Both the position numbers and the translations under genes were made by a program. A stretch of DNA of 64,000 bases from Stromatinia cepivora (taxonomy: Eukaryota; Ascomycota; Leotiomycetes; Helotiales; Sclerotiniaceae), in assembly GCA_014898415.1 (NCBI GenBank), contig RCTD01000016.1, forward strand, positions 620,001 through 684,000, read 5' to 3'. Of the stretch, positions 36,096-49,504 are shown in pieces (position 1 is the first letter of the stretch; each line of letters starts with the position of its first letter). The notes beneath the pieces were generated by a model. It did not search any database, was not told where the DNA came from, and saw only the letters and a program-made list of their open reading frames with translations.

Positions 36096-36539
36096 ATGCC
36101 TCAAAAAGAATCCGTTTCGACCGACAAGGCACCACCGCCATTACCCTTCTTCTCCCAGGCCATCAAATGTCAAGGAATGGTTTACTGCTCTGGTAGCATT
36201 GGGATGGATGTCACTACCATGAAACTCGTCGAAGGAGGAATTGCTGATCGAACCGTATGTCTCGGTTCTTCTATAGATTTCAATTGACAGCATGATTGAA
36301 TAGAAATCTAGAGACAATCACTTCTCAATCTTCAGGCGGTTCTCGAGGCAGCCGGCAGTAGCATTGACAATGTGGTCAAGGTCAATGTCTTCTTAACCGA
36401 CATGCAAAATTTTGCAGCCATGAACCAAGTCTATGCAGAATTCTTCCAAAAGGATCCTAAGCCGGTAAGAACATGCGTTGCGGTACACCAATTGCCATTG
36501 GGAACGGATGTGGAAATTGAGTGTACAACTCATCAGTAA
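36096..36539 (+). CDS. RidA/YjgF/YER057c-family enamine/imine deaminase
   Basis: There are two exons, 36096-36254 and 36312-36539 (57-nt intron); 128 aa, the usual size. The acceptor at 36311 is chosen over the later CAG because it restores the family block TRQSLLNLQAVLEAAGSS. Other family features are FFSQAIKCQGMVYCSGSIG, VVKVNVFLTDM, the key Arg at 106 (PVRTCVAV) and Glu123 (DVEIECTTH). RidA proteins hydrolyse reactive enamine/imine intermediates formed by PLP enzymes. Fungal copies act in cytosol or mitochondria. No targeting peptide is visible, so a cytosolic location is likelier. Confidence 0.95.
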
Positions 36540-36980
36540 GGTAATAACCTGTTTCCAATGCACTCAAAAGGTTATAGTTGACATAGCCTTTTCAGAGGAG
36601 AAGCACTTTTTCCTTCAGATTTGCCATCAACTGTAACTCTTTTGACTATGGATTGGTAGCAGGATATCAGGGAGTCAAACTCTTCCGAGGTCACAAAGAC
36701 TTTAAACTCAAAGGCAGTCTACAATTGTTTAGCTCCATACAGTTCTTTCAGTGATACTTGTTGACTCGTTTCGGAAAAGAAGGAGGTAATGCTTCCAGCT
36801 TTTCTTTTCTTTGTATGACCGGCGTTCCTCGTTTCTTTGACGAATGCTTCGTGATTGTCCTCAACTTTTTTTTTTCTTTTGTTACCTACCCATCTCTAAG
36901 ATTCTCGCAACATTGCAATATCGTGAAGACTTCGAAGTACACATTACGCATACTGTAATCGTTAATCATCTTCAACCAAT
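36540..36980. other. Spacer between RidA gene and membrane-protein gene
   Basis: 440 bp carrying the 3' end of one gene and the promoter of the next. A T-rich run lies near 36866-36879. No gene is seen. Confidence 0.5.
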
Positions 36981-39201
36981 ATGTCGTTGCTACGAAATCG
37001 CACCAACTTTCAAACCGATGTGGATGACGATGATAGGATTCCCGGTCAAACCGACAAAAGCGTTTTATTTCAAACAACAGGAAGAACCATCAGACACTCT
37101 CAGCAATTAGTTCGAAGCCAGATTCTAAACCCAAAACTAACCCAAGATCGAAGAAATAAAGCACGAGATGCATTAGCAGCGGTGCGAGGTGCTGGAGATA
37201 AATTGAGAGGGATTAGTCTTCTTAGTGGTCTAGCTAGCAGTTCTGTGACAGATGTCGTCCCTGCAACTGCAATATCTGAACAACTTGTCAAAAGCGATGA
37301 CCTTCCTCCGGTATCAGACTTGGCAATAGCCGACGGGCCAATTGCGAATAACCAAGGGCCGGCTAGAAGAACAAAATGGTATTGGATGGCTCAATCACCT
37401 AACATCATCGCTGACCTCAAGAACTTTATGCCACTCCAATTTGAGTTCCCTCCACATCCGGAAAGAGATCGCAGTAGTGAATGGTTTCAGGATGCATATG
37501 CCGTCTTATTTGATCGAATCATTGCGTTTGCTAAAGATTATTTCGGGTTTCAGGATTTAGAGGGAAGTTTTAATGAGCCTTGGGCTATTGACATGCCAGA
37601 TGAGTTTTACAGATACGTGGAGCTTATTGCTGAACCGGATCCTGCAGTTGGAGGATGGGATGAGATGTTAACAAATACGGAGACGAGGAAATTTCTTATT
37701 GTGGGTATTATAGTAAAGGTCTTGGAGGTGAAGGTTTTTGCACCGAATCTATGGGGAAATACTAAAGAGGGGGAAGATCTTCTGCATAATTTAGATCGTG
37801 CACTTCTGGATAGTGAAGGTATGGACTCCAAACTCCCAGAAGATGGACTTCTACCATGAATTTATACTAAAAAATTTTTTACCTGCAGGCTACAGTCGTC
37901 AGGAACTCCGCTGCAAATCCATTCGCACTCTCCTAGGCGGAGCATCTGTAACCCCAAACTTTCACAAGGATTGCACGACCCTCACAGCACAAGTACTCCT
38001 CCTCTTGGGCCCTCTTTTTGACTACCTCACCCTTCTTCCAGCTCACCCAAACACCGTCATTCCCCAACCTACAGCTCTATATCAATCCCTCCACAATATT
38101 ATCTCAAACGCCGCCTACCTCTCCCTCTGCACCCGTATCTCCCCAACCATAATGCACATCACATCTCTCATTCCAGGCAGCCTCTATAGTCCCGACGAAC
38201 ACACATCCATCCTTCAAGCATCTTGGACTCTCTCTAAAACTCTCATTCAAGATAATTGGACCAGAGACCATGAATTGATAGAACTTGAACGTGCACAGGC
38301 CGAAAGCTATAAAATCGGCTACGAAAATGCCGGCCAGGCCCGCCAGCAATCAAAAGCAGGCATGTTGGCTCTTAAAAGGTTCCACGATGCTCAAAATAAA
38401 TTGGTTGAACATAAACCACCGGGATATACGCATCGGGCGAGTGTTAAGATTGCAGTGTGGCCTGTTACTCGGAGATATTGGGCGGGAAATTCAAAACCAG
38501 GGGGTGACATGGATGGACAAAGTGTCTATAATGTTACGGGTGCCGGAGCGATATTCTATTATAAAGAAATAGACAAACCCGTCGAATCGCTTTTTGAATT
38601 TGTAGCAGAAAAAAAGAAGATGATTCATGGCAGATACAAAAGGGTGAGGGATCTTCTAGCCGTTTTGGGATTGTTATCTTTAGGAGTATTCCTAGTTCTC
38701 TTCTACGTACTTGGATGGGCCGGATCGATAGCTTGGATAGGAGGAGTTCTAAATAGCATTACAGAGTTTCTAAAACAGTGGATGGAAAAGGGAAAAGAGA
38801 CAGCTTATAGCGCTTATGAATATTCTGGATCCCCAGGTGCAGATTGGTATGCGAGGACGAGAGAGGATCCTCTAGGTGGTGTTAAGGATATGTATTCAAA
38901 GGCAACGGATGGTGTCAGGGAGAGCTTCGATACATTTTCTTCGAGGGCAAAGGAGGGTGCTAAGGAGGGATTTGATGTATATGCTAGTCAAAGATCGAAG
39001 GCTGGAGATACTTATGATTCGCTTTCTTCTAAGGCAAGGGATGCAGCCAGAGGCGTGTATGGGAAAGCTTCTACTAAGGCACGAGATACGGCTGGAGGTG
39101 TGTATGAAAAGGCTTCTACTACGGTAAAAGATGCGGCGGGGGATGCGTATGAGAGGACTTCAAGCTATGCGGAGACGGTGGCGCATGGAGGGGAGGAGTA
39201 G
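36981..39201 (+). CDS. Membrane protein with LEA-like C-terminal repeats, 716 aa
   Basis: There are two exons, 36981-37818 and 37889-39201 (70-nt intron). I recognise no named family. Residues 1-280 start with a charged segment (LTQDRRNKARDALAAVRGAGDKLRG) and continue as an aromatic-rich globular region. Exon 2 adds a His/Leu-rich helical part. One strong membrane segment lies near residues 536-568 (LLSLGVFLVLFYVLGW). After it, about residues 625-705 hold repeated 11-residue-type amphipathic units (SKARDAARGVYGKAS, TKARDTAGGVYEKAS, TVKDAAGDAYERTS) like group-3 LEA proteins. Such repeats bind membranes or protect them on drying. The topology suggests an organelle-anchored protein with a flexible helical tail. 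Function is unknown. Confidence 0.85.
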
Positions 39202-40379
39202 AGTAGGGTTTGGTTGTGTATTTATTTTGGATTGATTAGTTTGTTATAGTACAGTTGTTTTTTTGTGTATTTATCAAAAGAAAATTTCTATTTTCATTAC
39301 ATTGTGGATAATTCAGTAAATTGAAATAGTAGTGAAATGGATTGAATTGGATGGGATTGTTATAAATATAGTAGTGTGTATGTATGTATACATATGGATA
39401 TAGTGTTAATTATATATGAATTATATACTATATACTAGGTACTCTCTAATCTATTATAGTATTAAAATTTGATCATGAAATTTATTTGAAGAGTGCTTTT
39501 TTTCTTACTTGCTTACTTACTTACACTCTCACCTCATCTCTAATAAAACTATTCCACTCATTCATTCATTTATCTATTACTTCCTCCCTTCAAAATTCTA
39601 CTCCAACCCAACCCAAGCCAACTCAATCTATTGCTAAATCAATCTTATATATCTATAATATATTCATTCATCAATCCATCCATTTATCCATCCATCTCAT
39701 CCCCGGGGCGCTCAAGAGTATGAAATTCGAATATTTGATATTTAAATTGGTTAATTATGAATTATAGAAAGATTAAAGAGATTAAAAAGAGAGTTGAAAA
39801 AATTCAAGTCCTCTCTCTTAGAGAAGGGAAGGGAGGTGAATAGAAGGGGTGGTTGAATAGGAGGGGATTATCGAATAGGAGGGGGTGGTTGAATAGGAGG
39901 GGGTGGTTGAGTAGGGGGAACAGGGAGAGGGAATATGAATATCCAGACAAGTTACCTACATTCGCTAAAAATCACTTACCACTCCCCAACAGTAAGCACT
40001 CGGACATATATATCAAAATAAATCCATGTAAACACCCATAAAAAGATAAACTGCAATCATCACGTAATAGGCTTTTATTTCTCGTAAAAGGATGACTCGT
40101 AACATCCATAAGCCTCAAGTATTAACCAGATATAAAATCTCACTTTATATCTCATTTCATCCATTCTTGAATCTCGGATACGCCAAGCATCCAGTTGAAT
40201 ATCCCAAGCCAAAGAGAAATGAGAAACGCCGACCTTCGAATGGGGTATTGAAGTAACGAACCCGCTTAAACACCATCCCAGCCCAAGCTTCATGTTGGAT
40301 TTGTTTAAATTTCCCTCACGCCCAAGCGCCCTGTAAAATCAATGAAGTCATTTTTCGTAAGAGAGTTGGAACGTTATTC
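39202..40379. other. Convergent spacer with minisatellite
   Basis: About 1.2 kb between the ends of the membrane-protein and wc-2 genes. It is very A+T-rich, with TAT-type runs near 39360-39440 and the G-rich 18-bp repeat listed separately. No gene is seen. Confidence 0.6.
39841..39915 (+). repeat. 18-bp G-rich minisatellite
   Basis: About four copies of the unit TAGGAGGGGGTGGTTGAA, one of them diverged (ATTATCG in place of GTGGTTG). The apparent open frame across it (Asn-Arg-Arg-Gly repeats) is a product of the repeat. Confidence 0.9.
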
Positions 40380-42028
40380 TCAAGGTCCTGTAGGATGATT
40401 TAAAGGCTCTGGTTTTTGTTTCTTTTCCTTCTTGGCCCAGCGAAGACCGCAGGCGTTACAAAGCGTCTTGGGACCTTGAGGACCTTTACGCCATTCTGGT
40501 GAATCCAGAGTACCTTTATCAGATGTTAGCTTTCCCTTTTAAAATTTTCAAAATCAGTCAATAAATATGGGACATACCACAATCTGTACAAACATATTCA
40601 TCGACTAGCTTCATCTTCTTCTTTTTGTCTCCTGAACGACCATCCTTATCAATTGGTATGGCAATTCCAGCATCACCTCTAATCAAAGCTGGACTATGGT
40701 CACCAGTGCTAATCCCTTGACTTCTTTCACCTTCTCGATATTGTAACCCAGTGAGCATTTCTATGCTATCCACGCCCTCATATCGCATCATTTTATCTTT
40801 CATGGAATCAGGTTTGCTACCAGAACTTGCATCCTCGAGATTCGCTTTTGTCAAAGTGCTATATGACATATCCGGTCTCGCTGGAGGAGGCATTGCTATA
40901 AAATCAGGATGGCTTGGATCGACAGGCATAGATGTGCTCATGGCTGTGGTTATCGTCTCAGATGAGTCTGATGGTTGCTTATGATAATTTCTTTCACTAT
41001 CTTCGTACTCTTCTTCCTCTTCTCTCTTGAGATCCCTGATTTTCTTCGACATTCGCTCAAACTCTGTTTTATGTTCCAAAAATGAATCCAATAGAATGGC
41101 GTTTTTTGTTGGATATTCCCGTGCCATCATAAAAAATCCTCTGCAATAATCCGCTGTTTCTGCTTGTGACTGTTGTGTGGTCGATGGAGGGGCGGTCGAT
41201 GCATAGTGAGCATGTCCATGAGACTCGAAAATTATAAACGTCTTGTCCTTCTTGTGAAACCGATAGTAGAATCGTAGTGCATTGCCTGAAGCGATGGATT
41301 CATTGAATTCCCTAAGATACATTGCACTATCATCTGGATGTATCAAATCCTGAATGAATTTACCTGCGAGTTCCTCTGGCGTATATCCAGTGAGAGCTTG
41401 ACAGCTAGGAGAAGCATAAACCAGCTTTCCATTTGGAGTTAAGACGTGCATAAAATCCTTAATCTCTTCAATAACTTTTTGTGGCCAATTTCTTCGTTTC
41501 GTAAAATCGTTGACTGAGCTGCTACTGGGAAGTGAAGGTTGAGCGCCAAAGCCTGCGGGCAACGGTCCAGCACCAATTTCTCCAATCTGGTTATCCCCAA
41601 TATTTGTTAGAGCTTTTCCACCATCATCCGTTTGGTCATTTCTGGTCTGCGACATCAAATTGTTGAGTGGAGTGAAAGATTTTGGAATGTTGCCATTGTC
41701 GCCAAGAGCATTCATATCAATAGTCATGTTCATATCAGGTAAACCATCAAAACTATTAAACAAATTATCCTGTAACATTTCGCTCATTAAATTATCAGGT
41801 AAACTTTGATCGGCCTAGACTCGGGATTAGAATATAGCATAATGAAAATTGGGGTTTGAGAGGCCCAGAAGATCTAAAAAGATCTCGATCTGAACCGCGT
41901 TTTCGTACCTGCGAGGCTGACAAGACCCTATCCATGGACCCGAGGTTGTCTGCATGATGATGATACATGACGACAGTAGGGTCCAAATCCAAATTATTCA
42001 TATGTATCGATGGATCACTCTCTGACAT
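40380..42028 (-). CDS. wc-2: White collar 2 (WC-2) PAS/GATA transcription factor
   Basis: There are three exons on the minus strand: 42028-41909, 41814-40578 and 40513-40380; 496 aa. A PAS domain lies near residues 156-245 ([35 protein letters not shown]). An acidic coiled segment, [18 protein letters not shown], follows. The single GATA-type zinc finger is built across the second splice: CTDCG, then [17 protein letters not shown] and [10 protein letters not shown]-2 is the partner of the blue-light receptor WC-1; together they drive light-induced genes and the circadian clock. The zinc-finger spacing and the PAS text match WC-2 rather than other GATA factors. No wc-1 lies in the window. Confidence 0.97.
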
Positions 42029-43524
42029 ATCGAATTTAATAAAGAAGAGTATTTTGTATGGGTATTTAAACTTGAAGAATTGTGATGTATTTGTATCGCC
42101 GAATGTGAATGTGGTGCTGAGGCATTAGCTCTGAGAGCCTTTTGGTTTTTTCTTTCTTTTTCGTTCGGAAGTTTGGGTTAAAGTTTAAGAAGGGGAAGAA
42201 AAATTTGAAATTTGGAAAAAAAATGGTAAATCGAATTAAACGGAATTGAATTTAATTGATATCAATCAATTATTACCTATCTGAAGAATTGATGACGAAA
42301 TAATGCGATAAGACGGGAAATGGGAAAATCATGGGAATTTGTGAAAATGTGATGTTTTAAAGAAAGGTGGATTATACGGAGTAGTGAGGTATATTAGGTC
42401 ATTAGGTAGGTAGGTAAATATATAGTTTATTAAAGGCTTATGGTTGTGTGTTTTGGTTTGGTATTGAAGAATTCCCAAGATTGTTAAAGTGGAAAGAAGT
42501 TTATGGACTGAAGGGTTAGGTACTTTAAGGGATACGATTACGGGAGTTATTATTAGTGAAAAACCTCAGGTAACACTAAATATTTAACCTAGATGATAGA
42601 TATCTAGCTACCTAGGGAGTATAAAGTAAAATAAAATAAAATGAAGAAAGAGAAGTTTGAATTGATTTAATAGTCATTGTATTTTGAATATCTTTTCAAG
42701 TTATTAAATCATTGTATTCATTTGTTGATTGGATATTTATACAAAGAAAAGTTGTAAAGGGATTTATATAGTTTATATCTAGGAATGATTTTTATATTTA
42801 TTGAGATTAAAGTTTTGTTATTCTTCTCTACCTTCTCTTTTACTTAACTTTTCTCTCAATTCAATAATTCCCTTAATTTTACCTTCAATTGATGACATGA
42901 TGCATACATCCATCGAACATACATCGTCATAGGAACTTGGACCAGCCCCTTCATCAAACAAACCTTGTGGTGGTGGGGAATAGGTATGCATTGACCATCT
43001 ATCAACGGAGCACAAGAACCAAACCATATAGCAGGAGTTGCCTAGAATAGCACGTGATTCCGCGCTCAAACGCGTTTTCTTTCAACTCGATCTCCATGTG
43101 TCGCGTTGGCCACCTACCTATAGCTACTCCTACAAATTTTTATGTACAATCTAGAATCCGCCCATCCACCCACCATCTTATCAACTTTCAAAATAATTTC
43201 TTCATCTAGAGCGAAGCGAAAAAGCCTCCACGGCAGTGGCCCAGCGGAGCGTCATATCTATTTGTTTCTCAAGTGTTATCTATGTCAATTCGAACACCCA
43301 ACAATTCAAATACAACCCTACCCACATAATACTCATATTCACTCCAAAACAAAAGGTCGCAAACGAGAAGGTAGCATTATCTCATTATCATCGACTTCGT
43401 ACCTCTTACATCGGTTCTAATGCTGACGTGGATATCCAGGCCATAGAATCTTGTCGCGATCATCAGCTTTCTTCGTTCAACGTCAGCATTCAACAGGCTC
43501 TGATAGCCTTCTAAAGTCAACAAG
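42029..43524. promoter_or_regulatory. Divergent spacer, wc-2 / rad50
   Basis: 1.5 kb, A+T-rich, containing several TAGGTA-type words (about 42395-42420, 42517, 42585-42610, 43107-43117). Frames at 42818-43069 and 43142-43514 show no domain. It is large for a promoter, so each gene may have a long 5' leader. Confidence 0.5.
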
Positions 43525-46500
43525 ATGTCGAAAATAGAAAAGATGAGAATATGCGGGTTAGTGTTATCAATGTCGACCATGTATCAGGAATAGTTGAGCT
43601 TACTAGTTTCCTTTTTTTTTAGGGTGCGATCCTTTGATCACAAGGGTTGGGAGAATATCTCTTTCAACACTCCTCTAACACTCATCGTTGGGCTTAATGG
43701 TTCGGGAAAGACTGTACGTATTGGCTTGCAGATTTACGCCAGAACTTCGCTAAGTTACAAACAGACAATCATCGAATGCTTGAAATATGCAACCACTGGC
43801 GCACAACCACCGAATAGCAAGGTTGGAGGGGCTTTCATTCATGATCCGAAAGTATGTTACTCATCGACTTCTCAGTACGTTTTCATACACGGGACTTACA
43901 TAAATTAGCTCTGCGGCGAGAAGGAGGTACTGGCACAAGTCAAGCTTTCATTCCAAAGTACGACAGGATCGAGAATGGTCATCACAAGAAGTATGCAGCT
44001 CACGGTCACGAAGACAGCGAGAAAGATGAAGACTCTAGATGCGGGATTGATGGTCAACAACGGCGGAGAGAGAACTGCTGTGTCTCACAAAGTTGGAGAA
44101 ATTGACAAAATCATGCAATCAGCTCTGGGCGTTTCTGAAGCCGTTTTGGACAATGTTATTTTCTGTCACCAAGATGATTCACTATGGCCGATGAGCGAGC
44201 CTTCACATCTCAAGAAGAAGTTCGACGACATTTTCGAAGCTACAAAATACACCAAAGCTGTCGATAGCCTTAAATCTTTGAAAAAGGATTATGCTCAGCA
44301 GATTAAAGGCATGATCGCGGAAGAGGCGATCGCCAAGGATAACAAGGATAAAGGAGAAAAAACCAAGAGTCGTTGCGAAGAGCTTGCAGCTCAAATCGAT
44401 CAGTTGTCAGAAGAGGCTCTCAAAGACAAAGCCAACATGGAAGCAGTTCGAGAGGTCGTTGACGCAAAACAGAGACAGGCGGCCGAATTTTGGGAATTGG
44501 TTCAAAAGCTCAGGACCAATAAAGAAAGAGTTCAATTCAGTGAGGAAAATCTAGAATCGCTTCAGAAGAGAATTAAGCCACTTTCTGAATCGGATGAATG
44601 GCTTAGATCAACCTTAGATCAATACGCGGATCGAATACTAGAAATGGAACAACAAGATGAGCAATTGCAGAAACAATATCGAGATCAGCAACAGAAGATG
44701 TCAGCAAATACAAGCGAACTTGGCAAAAAGCAAGCAGAGTTAGGTCGGCAACAAGCCCTGAAACAAGCCTACGAAGAAGAGCTTGAATCTAGGGTTCAGC
44801 TTGTCAGGAGTGCTGCATCTAAGCATTCCATTCGAGGTTACGATGACGACATCAATGAGTCTCGAGTAAATGAATTTATTGAGAGAATCAAGAAGCTCTC
44901 TCGTGACAAGGAGCGTGATCTGGAGCGAGTTAAGGCGACCACTAATGACGAACTGAAAAACATCCAGACTACATTAACAGAGCTTCAGAATCAGCATGCG
45001 ATACGTGTCCAAGAAAAGGTCACCGCTAAGCAAACTATTTCTAACAACGATAGGAAAATGGGTCCTAAACAAACAGAACTTGGCTTTATCCAGTTCGATG
45101 AAGGTGATAAAACCGGGCTTGAATCATCCTATAACGAGACCAAGGATCTTCTGGAGAAGATCAGGGCTCAATTTGAAAGTGCAGGCTGGGAAAATCGCAT
45201 CAGCGCTAGTAATGGACGTTTGCGGGAACTTGAAGACGAGGAAAAATCCCTTAGAAAAGAGGCTTTTGAAATCAACAAACGTTCTAATGACCGCGCCCAG
45301 CTTGATTATGTCATGGGAGAACTGAAAAAGACCAAGGGAAAACTAGACACCATGAAGGCGACCCACGGCGCAAAGCTTGATTCAATTCTTGGTTCAGACT
45401 GGCAAGTCGATACCCTTGGAAAGGATTTTCAACGTGCACTAGATCGAGAGAAAGATGAAGTTGCAGATGCAACCAACGAGCAAGAAGCTGCGAAAAAATC
45501 CTACTCTGAAGCAGGATTTCGATTCAACGCACTCCGCGACGACCTCAAAGCTAAGAAGGATCAATTAAAAGCTTGCGAGAATGCCGTACTCAATTCTGTC
45601 AGGGATGAAGATGGCAGACCATTAGTTAGCATCGAAGAATATCCCAGGGAACTGAATCAGTTGGAGGAGGAGCGTGATGAGGTCCGAGATAATATCGATG
45701 GCTTTAAACACAAGATCGATTATTTCACCCAATGCCTAAATACTATTCAGACGAAAGACATGTGCAAACTTTGCGAGAGGCCATTTGTAGAAGAAGGGCA
45801 TCGCTCAGCCGCAATGAAGAAGATTCAGAAACTCCTCAACAAGGATGCTCGGGAAACTTTGCAGGGACAGTTAGAGATCTACAACGAACAAATCAAAATC
45901 GCAAAAGCAGCTCAATCACAGTATGACATATACCAATCCCTCAAAGACGAAATTCCCAAATTGGAGCAAGACCTCAAGAAGGCAGATGAAGAAAAACAAA
46001 GATTGCTTGAAGAAGTCGAGCACCATGATAGTATCGTCGAACGCAAGAATGCTAGACAAAGAGATGTTGAGTCTCTTACCAATATCATCTCCTCCATCAT
46101 TAGGTACAACAGCGATATCACGGACCATGAGGCAAAAATCGACAGCTTATCCTCGCAGCAAAGTATTGCCGGAAGCATCATGACTGCTGACGAAATCCAA
46201 GAACGTCAGACAACTTGTAGTGAAAATATGCGTGAGGTTAGAGAACAATTGACCAAGATTTTGTCTGAGAAAGATGCAGCCAAAGACAAGATAAACGATA
46301 TGGAGCGTGATCTGTCTCGTAAATCGCAAAGACTCCGGGACGTTATTCATGGATTGGCAAAGAAAGAAGCTTTGCGAAAGGAGATTGATGAGCTTCTCGA
46401 CAGCAATTCACAGCAACGGGAAGCAATCAATCGTGCTGATACCGAGCTGGAGACACTAAAGCCGAAAATTGACACTGCGAAGGCTAAATACGAAGATATT

Positions 46501-47702
46501 CAACAACAAGGTCATGCAAAAGAAAGAGAAGTCCGATCTCAAAAGGAAAAGTTAGCAGACACTGTCCGTCAATTCATGCAGCATGAGAAAAATATCAATG
46601 GATACATTGATAGTAACGGTCCTGAAAAACTTTCTGCTTGCGAGCGGGCAATCAAATCAATTCAAGAGGACCAGAAGCGTATTGACGAAGAATTGACCAA
46701 GATTACTACCGAGTTAAATGCACTTCGAGCTAAAAAGAGTGATTCAGATCGGCTGAAGACAAATATCAGTGACAACATCCTATATCGTCAAGAATTGGCT
46801 AAACTTGAGGTATATAAGAAACAAACTGTTGAATTAGAAGCACAGAATGTGGAAGGAAACTTTGAAACTTTGACAAAGGAGGCGGAAAAAATAGAAGCGA
46901 AATTCTACGACCATCGCCGCCTTTACCAACAAAAAACAGCTGTTCTTGCAGAGAAGGATCAAAATCTGGCACAATACTTACTTGACTGGGATCTTAATTA
47001 CAAGAACGCTCGGACGGAGTACCGCACAGCTATGATTAAAGTTAAGACCACAAAGGCTGCTATCGATGATTTAGGCAAGATGATTACAGCTATGGACAAA
47101 GCAATTGTGAAATTTCACAGTGTGAAAATGGAGGAAATCAATCGAATTGCTGGGGAGCTTTGGCAGACCACCTACCAGGGTACGGATGTTGATACGATCA
47201 TGATTCGATCGGAAAAAGATGAGGGCGAGACGGCAGCTGGCAACAAGAAGACAAACTATAAGTATCGAGTTGTGATGGTGAAGCAAGATGTCGAGATGGA
47301 TATGCGTGGTCGTTGCAGTGCTGGTCAAAAGGTTCTAGCTTGTATCATTATTCGTCTAGCGCTAGCTGAGTGCTTTGGTATTAACTGCGGTGTAAGTCTT
47401 ATTCTTTTTCTCATGCTTGATATATAACTAATATCATATCACAGCTCATAGCATTAGATGAACCCACGACGAATCTCGACCAAGATAACATTCGGGCACT
47501 CGCGGAATCTCTTCACGGTATCATTAAATCCCGTCAACAGCAAGCGAACTTTCAACTCATCATCATTACTCACGATGAGGAGTTTTTAAAGGTCATGCAG
47601 TGTTCTGATTTCTGTGATGATTTCTATCAGGTTTCAAGGGATCAGGAGCAGAATAGTAAGATTGAGAAGATTCCCATCGCGCAGGTTATGGAGGGGAATT
47701 AA
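43525..47702 (+). CDS. rad50: DNA double-strand-break repair protein RAD50
   Basis: There are five exons: 43525-43556, 43623-43713, 43765-43851, 43909-47391 and 47445-47702; 1316 aa, close to the yeast protein. The Walker A motif GLNGSGKTT (34-42) is assembled across the second splice. Two very long coiled-coil arms flank the zinc hook CKLC near residues 687-690. The ABC signature region is [19 protein letters not shown]. Walker B and the D-loop, [13 protein letters not shown], are in the last exon, which ends with the His-switch text [12 protein letters not shown]50 forms the MRN/MRX complex with Mre11 and Nbs1/Xrs2 and works in break sensing, end resection and telomere upkeep. No frame defects are seen over nearly 4 kb. 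Confidence 0.98.
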
Positions 47703-48109
47703 TGCGTGGTTATTTGTGGGTGGGAGGTGGAGGTGGAGGTATATATTGGGTTTCTTGCTTGATTTTTCTGGGGGTTTGAGAGAATGGGATGGGATGGGAT
47801 GTGTGATTATATGATGGCATGCATGGCATCTTTGGGATTTGTGGAGATGTACATAGGGAGAATTTTGCATGTATATATGTATGCATAGTTTGCTTGCTTG
47901 CTTGGTACAAAATTGGCGAAAGTGAGTCAGTGTGAATAGGTAGGTATCTTTTAATGATAATGAAGTGATTTGATATAATTATGGAAAGATGTGGGATTTT
48001 CGCGTTATATATGTAGATGTAGATGTTATTTTTATCTCCTGCTTCTTCTCCTCCTTCCCCAGCAGATTTCATATCGCTAGTTAATATACAAATCATCGCA
48101 TGCTTGGAT

Positions 48110-48500
48110 ATAATAGTGAATAGTGAGAATAGAGAGGTTATCTTTGGTGATGATAGGGGACGCGCTGAAGATTGGTATTTTTGTGGGTTTGGGGGGGGGG
48201 GGGGGTTGAATGTGAGGGTAGGTGTAGGGTAGGTGTGGATGAGGAGATGGATAAAAGGGGTGAGGTGATGGAAATGTGGTGAGGTGAGAGGATGAATAGT
48301 TAAAGGGGAGATAGTGATGAAGAATGTAGTGGGATGATGTATGTGGTTATAAAGAAAGAATTTGGGGGGAGTAGATAGATGGGTGTTGGTATAAGGGGGA
48401 TGGGGATGGAGTGGAGGGTTAAGTGGAAGGAGGAAAGAGAATGAAGCGATATATGAATGAAGGTAAGTGAAGAGAATGAAGTGAGGTTAAGATAAAGTCA
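48110..48500 (+). repeat. Polypurine (G/A-rich) strand with G15 run
   Basis: Nearly 400 bases in which the plus strand is overwhelmingly G and A, with few C. It includes 15 consecutive G at 48191-48205. Such asymmetry favours triplex or G-quadruplex structures. Confidence 0.7.
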
Positions 48501-48907
48501 ATAAAATTAACCAAGTTACATAAATTTCATAATCACCCTCATCACGATCAAGATGGGAAAACACGAATAATTAGATAGTCACTTAGTTACTTACTCACTA
48601 GATGAGTATAATTAAATCATAATTTTCAAAATCATAACTTTATTCCCTTTAAACTAAATGATATCGAACTTGTAGATCTATCTATAATATATTTTAAAAT
48701 AGCTAAAATAAAACTTTTTTTATTGTTCTAGGGGGGAGGAAAGCGGCGGAGGGTTCAGTCGACGTCTCATATCATTAATTCAAACTCCTCAGATCTGACT
48801 TGATAGATTCGTTTATTCCCTCCCCTTTTATTCAATAGATTTTGCTATAATAAGCTTTTCATCTGTATGTTTTTTGTGTTCTTCTATGGGGGTTTTCTGG
48901 CTTTTTT

Positions 48908-48931
48908 GGGGGGGGGGGGGGGGGGGGGGGG
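48908..48931 (+). repeat. Homopolymer G24
   Basis: Twenty-four consecutive G are preceded by six T. Its exact length is uncertain in any assembly. Confidence 0.9.
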
Positions 48932-49504
48932 TGGAGGGAGATTTCCTGGTTTGTAAGTGTAAAATTTATATTATTCGATAGCTAAGCTAATGCAAACTCC
49001 AACTCCATCTCCAGCTCTGGTTCATTCGCTAATATATTTCGGGTGCATATTCTAGGGAGTGTTATTTCTTCATGTGCTTAGTCAAAAAAAGGAGGGGGGG
49101 GAGAGAGAGAAGCGGGTATGCGGATGAGGAAGGGGGGAGGGGAGAAAGAGAAAGAAACCTCAACATTATATAAGCATGCATCCATCCACATCCTCACTCA
49201 TCCTTTCCTTCTACCTGATCTGTAAAAACCTTCATATGCATCACCTCTACCTTTACCCATTTTAACCCTCTCCTTTACCTTTTCAAAAATATATCCCGAG
49301 TTTAGTCTATTTTGCGGCGTGTGAGTTTCTGATACGGGGAGTGTATTTGGAGGTGGAGGTCATGGTTGTGCCGGTTTGGGGGGGAGGGGGGGTGGATTAC
49401 GTGTTGGATATATATGTATATAGATTCGAGAAGTTGGCCAAAGTTGATTTTGATTTTGATTTTATAGGATAGATAGATAGACAGAAGGATTAACTAATTA
49501 CAGA

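Noticed and set aside
39853..40041. 62-codon frame with repeated Asn-Arg-Arg-Gly
   Set aside because: It is the translation of the 18-bp minisatellite.
47710..48096. 128-codon minus-strand frame downstream of rad50
   Set aside because: Its composition (Pro, His, Ile-Tyr runs) mirrors simple repeats in the 3' spacer.
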